Source of the DNA: Acidovorax temperans
GTDB lineage: Bacteria > Pseudomonadota > Gammaproteobacteria > Burkholderiales > Burkholderiaceae_C
Direction: 5' to 3'
Assembly (NCBI RefSeq): GCF_006716905.1
Contig: NZ_VFPV01000001.1
Coordinates: 487,501 to 551,500 of the forward strand
DNA length: 64,000 nucleotides
The notes under the pieces are model-generated. The model made no database searches. It was not told where the DNA came from and was given only the letters and a program-made list of their open reading frames with translations. The position numbers and the translations under genes are program-made. This document shows, in pieces, positions 35,238-44,899 of this stretch. The stretch's first letter is position 1. The number at the start of each line of letters is the position of its first letter.

Positions 35238-36743
35238 TCAGGCCTCCTGGGCGTTTGGAAGCGCAAGGCGAGACGTATCTTCTTCGTTCTCCTCGGTTCC
35301 CACACGGCCTTCATTCAGTCGAGCAATACCTTCTGCGGTAATGTCTCCTGTCACGTAAACACCGTCAAAGCAGGAAGCATCAAACCCGGAGATCGCACTG
35401 TTGAGCGAGCCTACAGCCCGCTTCATGGCTTCCACGTCTTGGTAAATCAGTGCGTCACATCCAATCGCTTCACGCACTTCTTCAACGGTACGGCCATGGG
35501 CTACCAGCTCTTTGCTGGTAGGCATGTCGATACCGTAGACGTTCGGGTAGCGCACCGGCGGTGCTGCACTGGCAAGATACACCTTGCGAGCACCTGCATC
35601 ACGAGCCATCTGCACGATTTCGCGGGAAGTGGTGCCTCGAACGATGGAATCATCCACCAGCAATACATTTCGGCCCTTGAATTCGCTGGCAATCACATTG
35701 AGCTTCTGACGAACCGACTTTTTGCGCACGCCCTGCCCTGGCATGATGAACGTGCGGCCCACGTAGCGGTTTTTCACAAAACCTTCGCGGTAAGGAATAC
35801 CCAACAAATGCGCCAACTGAGTGGCGCTGGGACGGCTGGATTCGGGGATCGGAATGATCACGTCGATTTCGTTGGGTGGCACCGTAGACACCACGCGTTT
35901 GGCAAGGGCCTCACCCAAGTTCAAGCGTGCTTGATAGACCGAAATACCGTCCAGCACAGAGTCGGGACGTGCCAGATACACAAACTCGAAAATGCATGGG
36001 TTGAGTTGAGGCGCCTCCGCGCATTGGCGGGAATGCACGGTGCCGTCCAGCGTGATGAACACCGCCTCTCCGGGCTGAATATCGCGTTCGAATGCGTGGG
36101 ACGTTCCCTCCAGTGCGACGGATTCACTGCCCACCATCACGGTGCCGTCTTGGCTGCGGCCCATCGCCAACGGGCGAATCCCGTGCGGATCGCGAAATGC
36201 CAGCAAACCGTGGCCGGCAATCAATGCGATCACGGCATAGGAACCCTTGATCCGCCGGTGCACGGCACGCACCGCCGTGAAGACATCATCAGGCTGCAGC
36301 GGTACACCACGCGTCGCACGCTCCAATTCGTGTGCGAAAACGTTGAGCAAAACCTCCGAATCGCTCTCAGTGTTGGTGTGCCGGTGATCTGTTTGGAACA
36401 ACTCCGCACGCAAAGAATGCGCGTTGGTCAGGTTCCCGTTGTGCACCATCACGATACCGAATGGGGCATTGACGTAAAAAGGCTGCGCTTCTTCTTCGCT
36501 GTACGCATTGCCCGCTGTGGGGTAACGCACCTGGCCCAGCCCCACATTGCCCGGCAGCGCCCGCATATTGCGGGTGCGAAACACATCACGCACCATTCCT
36601 TTAGCCTTGTGCATGAAGAACTTGCGGCCTTGCTGGGTAACGATACCTGCGGCATCCTGGCCACGATGCTGCAACAACAGCAACGCGTCATAAATCAGCT
36701 GATTGACTGGCGCAGCACTGACAACACCAACGATTCCACACAT
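35238..36743 (-). CDS. purF: Amidophosphoribosyltransferase
   Basis: A 501-residue enzyme of the first committed step of purine synthesis (PRPP plus glutamine to phosphoribosylamine). Cys2 is the N-terminal nucleophile (MCGIVGVVSAAPVNQLIYDA). The glutaminase domain continues to about residue 235, and the phosphoribosyltransferase domain carries NVLLVDDSIVRGTTS, the PRPP loop. Order cvpA-purF is conserved in proteobacteria; the gene starts 72 bp after cvpA. Confidence 0.97.
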   Translation of the reverse strand: MCGIVGVVSAAPVNQLIYDALLLLQHRGQDAAGIVTQQGRKFFMHKAKGMVRDVFRTRNMRALPGNVGLGQVRYPTAGNAYSEEEAQPFYVNAPFGIVMVHNGNLTNAHSLRAELFQTDHRHTNTESDSEVLLNVFAHELERATRGVPLQPDDVFTAVRAVHRRIKGSYAVIALIAGHGLLAFRDPHGIRPLAMGRSQDGTVMVGSESVALEGTSHAFERDIQPGEAVFITLDGTVHSRQCAEAPQLNPCIFEFVYLARPDSVLDGISVYQARLNLGEALAKRVVSTVPPNEIDVIIPIPESSRPSATQLAHLLGIPYREGFVKNRYVGRTFIMPGQGVRKKSVRQKLNVIASEFKGRNVLLVDDSIVRGTTSREIVQMARDAGARKVYLASAAPPVRYPNVYGIDMPTSKELVAHGRTVEEVREAIGCDALIYQDVEAMKRAVGSLNSAISGFDASCFDGVYVTGDITAEGIARLNEGRVGTEENEEDTSRLALPNAQEA

Positions 36744-36815
36744 AGTTTGTTCCCATCCAATTGCAGTAACTTCTGCACTAAGCCAATTTCACAAGCGACC
36801 GCAAAGGGCAGTCGC

Positions 36816-37310
36816 TTATTCCCACGAAGGAAGAAGACTTCCGAATTCTTGTGGCAGCGTGGGCCTCAAAGACTCCAGCACCTGGGTCAACACATAAGCA
36901 CCCAGGGACTCTTTCCACCACGCGTTATCGCGCAGCGGCGTGAGTCCCACGATCACAGCAACCACCAACAACAATACGCCACCGCGGACCAGCCCAAACA
37001 GCGCCCCCATACTGCGATCAGCAGGGCGCAGGCCGATTGCTTCGATCATTTTCTTGGCAAGCCAAGCCACCAAGCCAAAAACAAAAACTGCGATCACGAA
37101 TACCACCGCAAATCCTGCGGCATAACTGAGCGCCCCTTCGCCCCCTGCAACGGGCAGGCGCTGACCGACGTCAGCGGCAAACCACTGGGCGGCAAAAAAT
37201 GCAGCAACCCACCCGGCAAGAGAAAACAACTCAAAGATCAACCCGCGCCATGCGCCGATCAGCAAGGAGGCTCCCAAAACCACCAAGAAGATCCAGTCAA
37301 GTGCGTGCAT
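36816..37310 (-). CDS. cvpA: CvpA family membrane protein
   Basis: 164 residues with four predicted helices. It opens MHALDWIFLVVLGASLLIGA, followed by WRGLIFELFSLAGWVAAFFA, the standard CvpA N-terminus. In E. coli CvpA is needed for colicin V export and affects envelope stress; its molecular role is unclear. It lies between dedD and purF as usual. Confidence 0.92.
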   Translation of the reverse strand: MHALDWIFLVVLGASLLIGAWRGLIFELFSLAGWVAAFFAAQWFAADVGQRLPVAGGEGALSYAAGFAVVFVIAVFVFGLVAWLAKKMIEAIGLRPADRSMGALFGLVRGGVLLLVVAVIVGLTPLRDNAWWKESLGAYVLTQVLESLRPTLPQEFGSLLPSWE

Positions 37311-37334
37311 GAATCACTCAAGGCAGCGCTTGAA

Positions 37335-38159
37335 TCAAAGCGTCAAAATGGATGCCGACAAATCCAGCCCCTTGATGCGTGCGGCCGCCTTGTCAGCTTC
37401 AGCTCGGCTGCTGTAGGGGCCTACGCGCACCCGCGTCCTTTTTCCATCTTTGGAATCCACCACCTGGGTGTAAGTTTTCAGTCCTGCGCGCTCCAGCTTG
37501 ACACGCACCTCTCTGGCCTTGTCTGCATCGGCGAAAGCTCCAACTTGAACGATGAATCGCTCATCATCGAAGCGCTCGGGCACTGCAGGCTTTCGTACAT
37601 CCGCCGGGTGCTGTTTTGTGGCTGCGTCCTCAGTCCGCGCTACCGCCTTGGGCGCGTTGGCTGAAGGGCTTTTTGTCTCGGGCGCCTTGGTGCCGGCACT
37701 GGCAGCAGCCCCGGCAGTCGAGCCAGGATTCGGCTTGACCGCCGCTCGGTTACTGCCACTGGAGCTGGAGGACACCAACTCCTCGCCATCCGCCAAAGTG
37801 GAACTAGCAGTCAAACGCTCAGTACCGGTGCGGCTCTGCTGCCCCGAACGATCAGAACTAGCAACGACGGACTTGGTCGCATCTGCATCGCCAGCATTTG
37901 CAGGCACCATCAGTGGTGCAGCCTTGTTGCGATCAGGAATTTCGATAGGCACGTCCACGGGGATGGGGCGCGGTTGAGTGTCGAACAACATGGGGAACCC
38001 CACCACGCCCAACAAAACCAGTACGGCAGCCCCCATCAGGCGATGCCGTGCGCGGCGCCGCATGACCTCGATGCTTTCCGCTTGCGGAGAGCGGGAGCGT
38101 TTCGCCGGTTTTTCGGCAGAAGCGCCCTGACCGGGCCACCGAAACTTGAAAAATGCCAT
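37335..38159 (-). CDS. dedD: SPOR-domain cell division protein (DedD-like)
   Basis: A 274-residue bitopic protein. A basic cytoplasmic N-terminus is followed by one helix (LMGAAVLVLLGVVGFPMLF, near 41-59), a long Ala/Ser/Pro-rich periplasmic linker, and a C-terminal SPOR domain (about 195-274) with ERFIVQVGAFADADKAREVR and RVRVGPYSSRAEADKAAARI. SPOR domains bind denuded septal peptidoglycan, placing the protein at the division ring. Located folC-dedD-cvpA, the conserved order. Confidence 0.9.
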   Translation of the reverse strand: MAFFKFRWPGQGASAEKPAKRSRSPQAESIEVMRRRARHRLMGAAVLVLLGVVGFPMLFDTQPRPIPVDVPIEIPDRNKAAPLMVPANAGDADATKSVVASSDRSGQQSRTGTERLTASSTLADGEELVSSSSSGSNRAAVKPNPGSTAGAAASAGTKAPETKSPSANAPKAVARTEDAATKQHPADVRKPAVPERFDDERFIVQVGAFADADKAREVRVKLERAGLKTYTQVVDSKDGKRTRVRVGPYSSRAEADKAAARIKGLDLSASILTL

Positions 38160-38182
38160 GGAGAGTACGACTCGTGTGGACC

Positions 38183-39508
38183 TTAAGCGCCCAGATGTTT
38201 GGCATTCAGGCGAGGGATTCCATTCACAAGAACCCCGCCCACCGTGTAAAACGAGCCAAAGACCACGATTCTATCAGCCGGGTCTGCAGCCTCTACTGCG
38301 GCCTTTAGCGCGACCAAGGGATCCGGATAAACGCTGGAACTCACATCCTTTCGGCCTCCCGCGACCATGTGCACGGCATTCCATTTCTGCTGAAGCTCGG
38401 CCCCCGACAACGCCCTGGGGGCAGGCAAACTGGTGAAATACCAGCGATCCACCAAGGGGCCAATCTTCCCAAGCATAGGCCCCAAGTCTTTATCAGCCAT
38501 CGCGCCAAACACCGCGTGGGTGACCGGGTAGTAGCCCATGGCGTCCAAATTGGCCGTGAGCGCAGCCACAGAGTGCGGGTTGTGGGCAACATCCAGCACC
38601 AAGGTTGGCTGGCCGGGCACGATTTGGAAACGCCCGGGCAAATCGACCATGGCCATACCGTTTCGCACGGCCTGTGCGGTTACGGGCAATTTGTCTCGCA
38701 ACGCTTCAAATGCCGCCAAGACACCCGCTGCATTGACCAACTGATTGGCACCGCGCAGCGCCGGGTACGCCAAACCAGCATAGCGACGGCCTCTTCCAGC
38801 CCAGTTCCATTGCTGCTTGTCGCCACCAACATTGAAATCATGACCTACGCGCCACAGGTCTGCCCCAATTTCACGGGCGTGGTCGACAACGCTTTGGGGC
38901 GCCATCGGATCACTCACGATCGCGGGACGCCCCGTGCGCATGATGCCGGCCTTCTCACGGCCAATAGACTCACGGTCCGGCCCAAGAAACTCCACATGGT
39001 CAATGTCGATGCTGGTGATGATGGCGCAATCCGCATCGATGACATTGGTGGCGTCCAGCCGCCCCCCCAAACCTACTTCAAGAATAGCAACATCGAGCAA
39101 CGAATGGCTCATCAACCGCAGGATTGCCAAGGTCGTGAATTCGAAATAGGTCAGAGAGACTTCGTCCCCCCCTTGGGTGCGCGCTTTCTCCACAGCCTCG
39201 AAGTGAGGAAGAAGGTCCGCAGGACTGACAATCTCGCCATGAACCCTGCAACGCTCTTGGAAGTGCACAAGATGGGGCGATGTGTACACGCCGGTGCGAT
39301 ACCCCGCCTGTAGCGCAACCGCTTCCAGCATTGCGCAGGTTGACCCTTTTCCATTGGTTCCAGCCACAGTGATGACTGGACAGTTGAACTTCAACGCCAT
39401 TCGGTGCGCAACCTCTCGGACACGCTCCAAGCCCATATCGATGCCGACCGGGTGAATCTGCTCGCAATGACGGAGCCAGCCTTCCAATGTGTGGGGTGTG
39501 GTGTGCAT
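38183..39508 (-). CDS. folC: Bifunctional folylpolyglutamate/dihydrofolate synthase
   Basis: A 441-residue Mur-ligase-like enzyme that adds glutamate to folates. The P-loop VAGTNGKGSTCAMLE is near residues 45-59; SPHLVHFQERCRVHGE and the catalytic TSIDIDHVEFLG follow. The C-terminal domain has LVLDVAHNPHS. The reading frame is intact and normal in length. First gene of the folC-dedD-cvpA-purF group, divergent from the ArsC/Spx-like gene. Confidence 0.95.
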   Translation of the reverse strand: MHTTPHTLEGWLRHCEQIHPVGIDMGLERVREVAHRMALKFNCPVITVAGTNGKGSTCAMLEAVALQAGYRTGVYTSPHLVHFQERCRVHGEIVSPADLLPHFEAVEKARTQGGDEVSLTYFEFTTLAILRLMSHSLLDVAILEVGLGGRLDATNVIDADCAIITSIDIDHVEFLGPDRESIGREKAGIMRTGRPAIVSDPMAPQSVVDHAREIGADLWRVGHDFNVGGDKQQWNWAGRGRRYAGLAYPALRGANQLVNAAGVLAAFEALRDKLPVTAQAVRNGMAMVDLPGRFQIVPGQPTLVLDVAHNPHSVAALTANLDAMGYYPVTHAVFGAMADKDLGPMLGKIGPLVDRWYFTSLPAPRALSGAELQQKWNAVHMVAGGRKDVSSSVYPDPLVALKAAVEAADPADRIVVFGSFYTVGGVLVNGIPRLNAKHLGA

Positions 39509-39555
39509 AGACCTCCGATTGTCGCCGAGGCAGCAGATCAGGCATCATTTCGCCC

Positions 39556-39930
39556 ATGAAACAACCCCAAATTACCCTGTACGGGATTCCCAATTGCGAC
39601 ACTGTCAAAAAAGCCAGGGCCTGGCTTTCCGAGAGGTCTTTGGAATACGCGTTCCACGACTTCAAAAAGCAAGGCATCTCGCTACAGCAATTGCGAGTCT
39701 GGTGTGAAACGCTGGGTGTGGACCAGGTACTCAATCGAAAAGGAACTACCTGGCGCGCATTGACTCCTACTCAGCAAGAAACCGCAAGCAACTTCGAAAG
39801 TGCGCTCCGACTGATGCAAGAGCACACCAGCCTGATCAAGCGACCCGTCGTGGCGTGGAGTTCTGGGGAAGCATCCACGTTGACGGTTGGTTTTTCCCCC
39901 GTGACCTGGATGCAGCACTGCGACTCATAG
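39556..39930 (+). CDS. ArsC/Spx-like reductase family protein (YffB type)
   Basis: 124 residues of thioredoxin fold: ITLYGIPNCDTVKKARAWL near the N-terminus has a single Cys in the CX2-position (NCDTVKK), as in the YffB/Spx-related group rather than CxxC glutaredoxins. YAFHDFKKQGISLQQLRVWC and LNRKGTTWRAL are the other family blocks. The C-terminus is a little longer than usual and ends FSPVTWMQHCDS. Probably uses glutathione; the substrate is unknown. Confidence 0.85.
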   Translation: MKQPQITLYGIPNCDTVKKARAWLSERSLEYAFHDFKKQGISLQQLRVWCETLGVDQVLNRKGTTWRALTPTQQETASNFESALRLMQEHTSLIKRPVVAWSSGEASTLTVGFSPVTWMQHCDS

Positions 39931-40084
39931 AGCACAGCCCTAGCTCATACAGGATGTGCTTCGAAAAGTGCGGATTTGGGCTTGATTTACCCAACTTCAC
40001 ACTTCTTTTCTGAAAACTGCGGCAAAACGCTCAACGTCTTTCTGATGTCGCGCGTTGTAAAGCCGTCAAGACAGGAGTTTTCCC

Positions 40085-40741
40085 ATGAGAAAGACAGTCA
40101 TCCTCACCGCAGTAGCGCTTTGCTCCACTGCCGTATGGGCTCAGGAACAAGGACGCGTACTCTCCGCCACCCCTATCGTTCAGCAGGTGGGCGTTCCCCA
40201 GCAAGTGTGCGGCAACGAGACGGTTTACAGCGGTTCGCGTAATTCGGGCGCAGGAGCGGTCATGGGAGCCATTGCAGGCGGCGCAGCCGGCAACGCCATT
40301 GGCAAGGGAAATGGGAGAGTTGCAGCTACCGCATTGGGCGTGATTGGCGGAGCAGTCCTAGGCAACCAGATTGAAGGAAGCGGCCGCCCCCAGTACGAAA
40401 CCGTGCAGCGCTGCACGACCGAAACGTATTTTGAAAATCGTACGGTGGGCTACAACGTGGTGTATGAATACGCAGGTCGCCAATACACCACTCGCACCCA
40501 GTACGACCCAGGCCAATGGATTCCTGTCACCGTCCAGCCACAGGTAGGGCAAAGTTATTCAACGCAGCCAAGCAACTATGGCGTCTATGGATCAGGAAAC
40601 ACCTACGCGCAACCTGGCGTGGTCACATCGACCTACCCGGCTCCTGCGGCCTACATTACCCCGCCCGTGACAGTGATTGAATACAACTACACGGATGGCC
40701 GCCGCCCCTACCATCACCACGGCAACCCCTACTGGCGTTGA
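40085..40741 (+). CDS. Glycine-zipper 2TM domain protein
   Basis: 218 residues with the signal peptide MRKTVILTAVALCSTAVWAQ. The glycine-zipper segment AGAVMGAIAGGAAGNAIGKG with VAATALGVIGGAVLGNQIEG (about 57-100) is typical of the Rick_17kDa/glycine-zipper outer-membrane-associated proteins. A Tyr/Gln-rich tail ends YHHHGNPYWR. Two Cys (QQVCGNETV and VQRCTTET) flank the zipper and could form a disulfide. Its terminator is split by the downstream IS4-family insertion. Confidence 0.88.
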   Translation: MRKTVILTAVALCSTAVWAQEQGRVLSATPIVQQVGVPQQVCGNETVYSGSRNSGAGAVMGAIAGGAAGNAIGKGNGRVAATALGVIGGAVLGNQIEGSGRPQYETVQRCTTETYFENRTVGYNVVYEYAGRQYTTRTQYDPGQWIPVTVQPQVGQSYSTQPSNYGVYGSGNTYAQPGVVTSTYPAPAAYITPPVTVIEYNYTDGRRPYHHHGNPYWR

Positions 40742-40820
40742 GTAGCCCATAGCCGTCAACATAGAAGAGCCCCCTTTGTGCAATGCCAGTCAGTTAAGCC
40801 CGCAGGCGGCTTGATCCAGT

Positions 40821-40855
40821 AAAAAGGGAGCGTGTTCAACACGTTCCCTTTTTTG
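40821..40855. terminator. Terminator-like hairpin inside the IS left end
   Basis: AAAAAGGGAGCGTG pairs with CACGTTCCCTTTTT (one mismatch) followed by T. It lies five bases before the transposase start and would block transcription entering from the flanking gene, a known way for insertion sequences to limit their own activation. Confidence 0.7.
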
Positions 40856-40859
40856 CTTG

Positions 40860-42170
40860 ATGAGCCTGCTTGCAAACGCCTTGCGCCAGACCCTGCCCCG
40901 AGTACCTGATCGCCTCGAGCAGCTCAGCGCGTTGATAGACCCCACCTGGATCGCACAGGCGCTGGGGACCAGCGGCAAGGCCTCCATCCGCCGGCGCAAG
41001 CTGCCTGCCGAACATGCCGTGTGGCTTGTGATCGGACTGGCGCTGTTTCGCGACCGGCCACTGTGGCAGGTGGTGCAGCAGCTGGATTTGAGCCTGGATG
41101 GACAAGCGTTGCCCGCGCCGAGCGTCAGCGTGCAAGCCCGCCAGCGCCTGGGCGAGGAGCCTTTAGCCGAGCTGTTCGGCCTGTTGACCCAAGCCTGGAG
41201 CCGTCCTGCGGTGAATGTGCGCCAGCCACTGCGCGTGCTGGCTGTGGATGGTGTGGTCTGGTCGGCCCCGGACACCCCTGAGAATCGAGTCGAACTGGGC
41301 AGCTGCAGCAACCAGCATGGCCTCTCGCCCTGGCCGCAGATCCGCGCCACTTGCCTGATGGACACACACAGCCACGAAATGCTTGATGCCAAGCTCGGCG
41401 CCATGGACTGCGGCGAATTGAGCCTGGCAGCGCAGTTGCGCGGCGAGGATCACTCCGTGACCCTGTTTGACCGAGCGTACTTCTCGGCAGCGTTCTTGTT
41501 GGACTGGCAGGCTGCGGGTACGCAGCGCCACTGGTTGATGCGCGCGCGGGACAATCTGCGCCATGAGATCGTCCAGCAACTGGCGTGCGGCGATGCGCTG
41601 ATCCGCATGCCGGTGTCCCCACAAGCGCGCAAGGCACACCCGCATCTGCCCAGCCACTGGCAGGCACGCCTGATCGAGGTGAGCGTGGGTGGACGGCTGC
41701 GCCGCTTCATCACATCCTTGCTGTGTCCCCGCACGCATCCGGCGCAGGAGCTGGCCGAGCTCTACCACCAGCGCTGGGAGATCGAGTTGGGGTTCCGGGA
41801 GATCAAGCAGACCCTGCAAGAGGGTGAGCCGGTGCTGCGCAGCAAGCAGCCCGCGCTGGTGCGCCAGGAGCTGTGGGGTGTGCTGATCGCCTACACGCTG
41901 CTGCGCCGCTGGATGCGCGAGATGGCAGTGCACGTCCAGGTCGAGCCCCAGCGCATCAGCTTCCACACAGCCAGCTACGCCATCGTGAACTTACTGGCGG
42001 TCCCCAGCCTGGACTCTGCCGGCACCTTGCCCAAGCAGTTGGCAGCCCTGTTGGCGCAATCGCGACACTTCGTGCTGCCGCCACGCCGCACTGGGCGCAG
42101 CTTCCCAAGGGTCGTCAAAAAACGCGCTTCCAAATTCCCAACGAAAAAATGCCAGTCAGCTCTTAACTGA
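40860..42170 (+). CDS. IS4-family transposase
   Basis: 436 residues from the ATG at 40860. An N-terminal HTH-like region with WLVIGLALFRDRPLWQVVQ is followed by the DDE core: DGVVWSAPDTPENR (first Asp), LFDRAYFSA (second Asp, with the IS4 Y-motif later), and YHQRWEIELGFREIKQTL, the Y-(2)-R-(3)-E-(6)-K signature of IS4. The reading frame is complete, and the stop lies inside the right inverted repeat. The sequence differs from the transposase fragment in the island. Confidence 0.94.
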   Translation: MSLLANALRQTLPRVPDRLEQLSALIDPTWIAQALGTSGKASIRRRKLPAEHAVWLVIGLALFRDRPLWQVVQQLDLSLDGQALPAPSVSVQARQRLGEEPLAELFGLLTQAWSRPAVNVRQPLRVLAVDGVVWSAPDTPENRVELGSCSNQHGLSPWPQIRATCLMDTHSHEMLDAKLGAMDCGELSLAAQLRGEDHSVTLFDRAYFSAAFLLDWQAAGTQRHWLMRARDNLRHEIVQQLACGDALIRMPVSPQARKAHPHLPSHWQARLIEVSVGGRLRRFITSLLCPRTHPAQELAELYHQRWEIELGFREIKQTLQEGEPVLRSKQPALVRQELWGVLIAYTLLRRWMREMAVHVQVEPQRISFHTASYAIVNLLAVPSLDSAGTLPKQLAALLAQSRHFVLPPRRTGRSFPRVVKKRASKFPTKKCQSALN

Positions 42171-42179
42171 CTGGCATTG

Positions 42180-42198
42180 CCCCTTTGTGGGGCTTTTC
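42180..42198 (+). terminator. Terminator of the glycine-zipper gene, split by the IS
   Basis: The pre-insertion sequence is reconstructed by removing the element and one target copy. It would read AAGAGCCCCCTTTGTGGGGC plus TTTTCTC, a stem-loop with T-run 20 bases after the glycine-zipper stop. The right-hand target copy still gives CCCC-TTTGT-GGGG with TTTT. Confidence 0.75.
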
Positions 42199-42297
42199 TC
42201 ATTCGGCAGACACCTTTCACACCTCAGCGTCGCATCAACCGTCGTTACATGGATTGACTGCCCTAAAATCGAAAGTTGTCCTCACTTGCTCACGACC

Positions 42298-42615
42298 ATG
42301 ACCACCCAAACTCTCGACGGTGTGACCGTCAACACCCAAGCCAATGTGTACTTTGACGGTAAATGCGTGAGCCACGGCATTACGCTGGCAGATGGCACGA
42401 AGAAGTCCGTGGGCGTAATCTTGCCTTCGACCCTGACTTTCAATACAGGCGCACCAGAAATCATGGAATGTGTTGCGGGCTCGTGCGAATACAAGCTGGA
42501 TGGCACGGATAACTGGGTGAAATCCACTCCCGGCGAAAAATTCAGCATTCCTGGCAACTCGAAATTCGACATTCGGGTGACCGAGTCGTATCACTACATT
42601 TGCCACTTCGCCTAA
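42298..42615 (+). CDS. ppnP: Pyrimidine/purine nucleoside phosphorylase PpnP
   Basis: A 105-residue cupin-fold protein of the former DUF1255 family, shown in E. coli to phosphorolyse several nucleosides. Family landmarks are ANVYFDGKCVSHGI, KKSVGVILPSTLTFNTGAPE and the C-terminal FSIPGNSKFDIRV...YHYICHF. The length is normal. It lies 27 bp ahead of argG. Confidence 0.9.
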   Translation: MTTQTLDGVTVNTQANVYFDGKCVSHGITLADGTKKSVGVILPSTLTFNTGAPEIMECVAGSCEYKLDGTDNWVKSTPGEKFSIPGNSKFDIRVTESYHYICHFA

Positions 42616-43980
<1,365 letters not shown>

Positions 43981-43987
43981 AAGGTAA

Positions 43988-44640
43988 CCATCCCCCGGCA
44001 AAGCCGGGGGCATTCGGGATGTGAGCCGCTCAAAGCGGCTGTAAGGGGTCGCTAACGCGGCCCCTCATTCTTGGGGCCACCTATCGGTGGCTACTCACCT
44101 CCATAGACCGAGTTGGTCCAACCTCTCGTCTTCCTTCTCCTGGTTTCGGATGTACTCCCGTATCACCGCTTCGTCGCGTCCCACCGTCGAGACGAAGTAC
44201 CCTCGCGCCCAGAAGTGCTGACCCACGAAGTTGCGCTTTCGCTCTCCGTACACCCGCGCAAGGTGGATTGCGCTCTTGCCTTTGATAAAGCCCACCACCT
44301 GCGACACCGAGTACTTCGGTGGGATCGACAGCATCATGTGCACGTGATCGGGCATCAGATGCCCCTCTTCAACCCTGCATTCCTTTTGCGCGGCCAACTT
44401 TCTGAATACCTCACCCAGGTGTTCGCGTAGCTGCTTGTACAGCGTTCGCCTTCGACACTTGGGGATGAAGACCACGTGATATTTGCAATCCCAGGCCGTG
44501 TGACTCAAACTTTCATACTTGTCCATCGTGTTTCTTCCTTTCGTTTGCTTGGCGGCTCACGATTGAAAGTCTCTACGGTGGACAACCTCCTGAAAAGTCA
44601 AACTTCTACTGCCTCCCCGGCAGAGCCGGGGGGCCTCCTT
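43988..44640 (-). mobile_element. IS200/IS605-type element, about 650 bp
   Basis: A tnpA gene is flanked by related palindromes: CCCCCGGCAAAGCCGGGGG at 43993-44011 and CCCCGGCAGAGCCGGGG near 44611-44627. Further hairpins (GCCGCTCAAAGCGGC, GGGGCC...GGCCCC, GGCCACC/GGTGGC) lie between the gene and its right end. IS200 elements have no inverted terminal repeats and use such hairpins; the exact ends cannot be fixed by eye. No tnpB is present. Confidence 0.75.
44095..44526 (-). CDS. tnpA: IS200/IS605 family transposase TnpA (REP-like Y1)
   Basis: A 143-residue HuH single-strand transposase. YHVVFIPKCRRRTLY is near residue 17; the HuH motif is PDHVHMMLSIPP (about 59-70); and the catalytic Tyr candidate lies in FWARGYFVSTVG (about 104-115). 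The reading frame is complete. It works as a dimer on the element's hairpin ends. Confidence 0.93.
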   Translation of the reverse strand: MDKYESLSHTAWDCKYHVVFIPKCRRRTLYKQLREHLGEVFRKLAAQKECRVEEGHLMPDHVHMMLSIPPKYSVSQVVGFIKGKSAIHLARVYGERKRNFVGQHFWARGYFVSTVGRDEAVIREYIRNQEKEDERLDQLGLWR

Positions 44641-44692
44641 TTGGTAGCTAGGCCTTATTGCTGCCTAAAGCCGTCCTCAGGGGCTTTTTTTA

Positions 44693-44821
44693 GGCTCTGT
44701 CACCTATTCGTGTTGATGAAATTCTGTCGACGAGCCGCGAGCCAAGCGCTGGCGTGGGTTTCAGGCGAAGACGCCGAATCTCATCTGGCAGAGGACACCA
44801 ACACGTTCAGGTGACAGAGCC
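44693..44821. mobile_element. MITE-like element, 129 bp
   Basis: The 23-bp terminal inverted repeats match at 20 of 23 positions: GGCTCTGTCACCTATTCGTG... at 44693-44715 and its counterpart at 44799-44821. The flanks are TTTTTTA on both sides (44686-44692; 44822-44828), a likely target duplication. The 83-bp interior has no coding capacity. It sits in the T-run of a terminator-like hairpin (AAAGCC...GGCTTT) that was probably the original argG terminator. Confidence 0.8.
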
Positions 44822-44899
44822 TTTTTTAACCAAAACAATCATTTAAATCATTTTTAACATAGAATTCACCATCACTTTTCCTCTCATGAGAGGTCATCT

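Larger units (their letters stand above)
40781..42179 (+). mobile_element. Intact IS4-family insertion sequence, 1,399 bp
   Basis: Perfect 18-bp terminal inverted repeats, CAATGCCAGTCAGTTAAG at 40781-40798 and its complement at 42162-42179, enclose one transposase gene. The flanks CCCCTTTGTG (40771-40780 and 42180-42189) are a 10-bp target duplication, as IS4 elements make. The perfect ends and duplication indicate recent transposition. Confidence 0.95.

Noticed and set aside
35439-37664. 741-codon plus-strand open frame
   Set aside because: It spans purF, cvpA and dedD on the opposite strand, whose conserved motifs and gene order leave no doubt.
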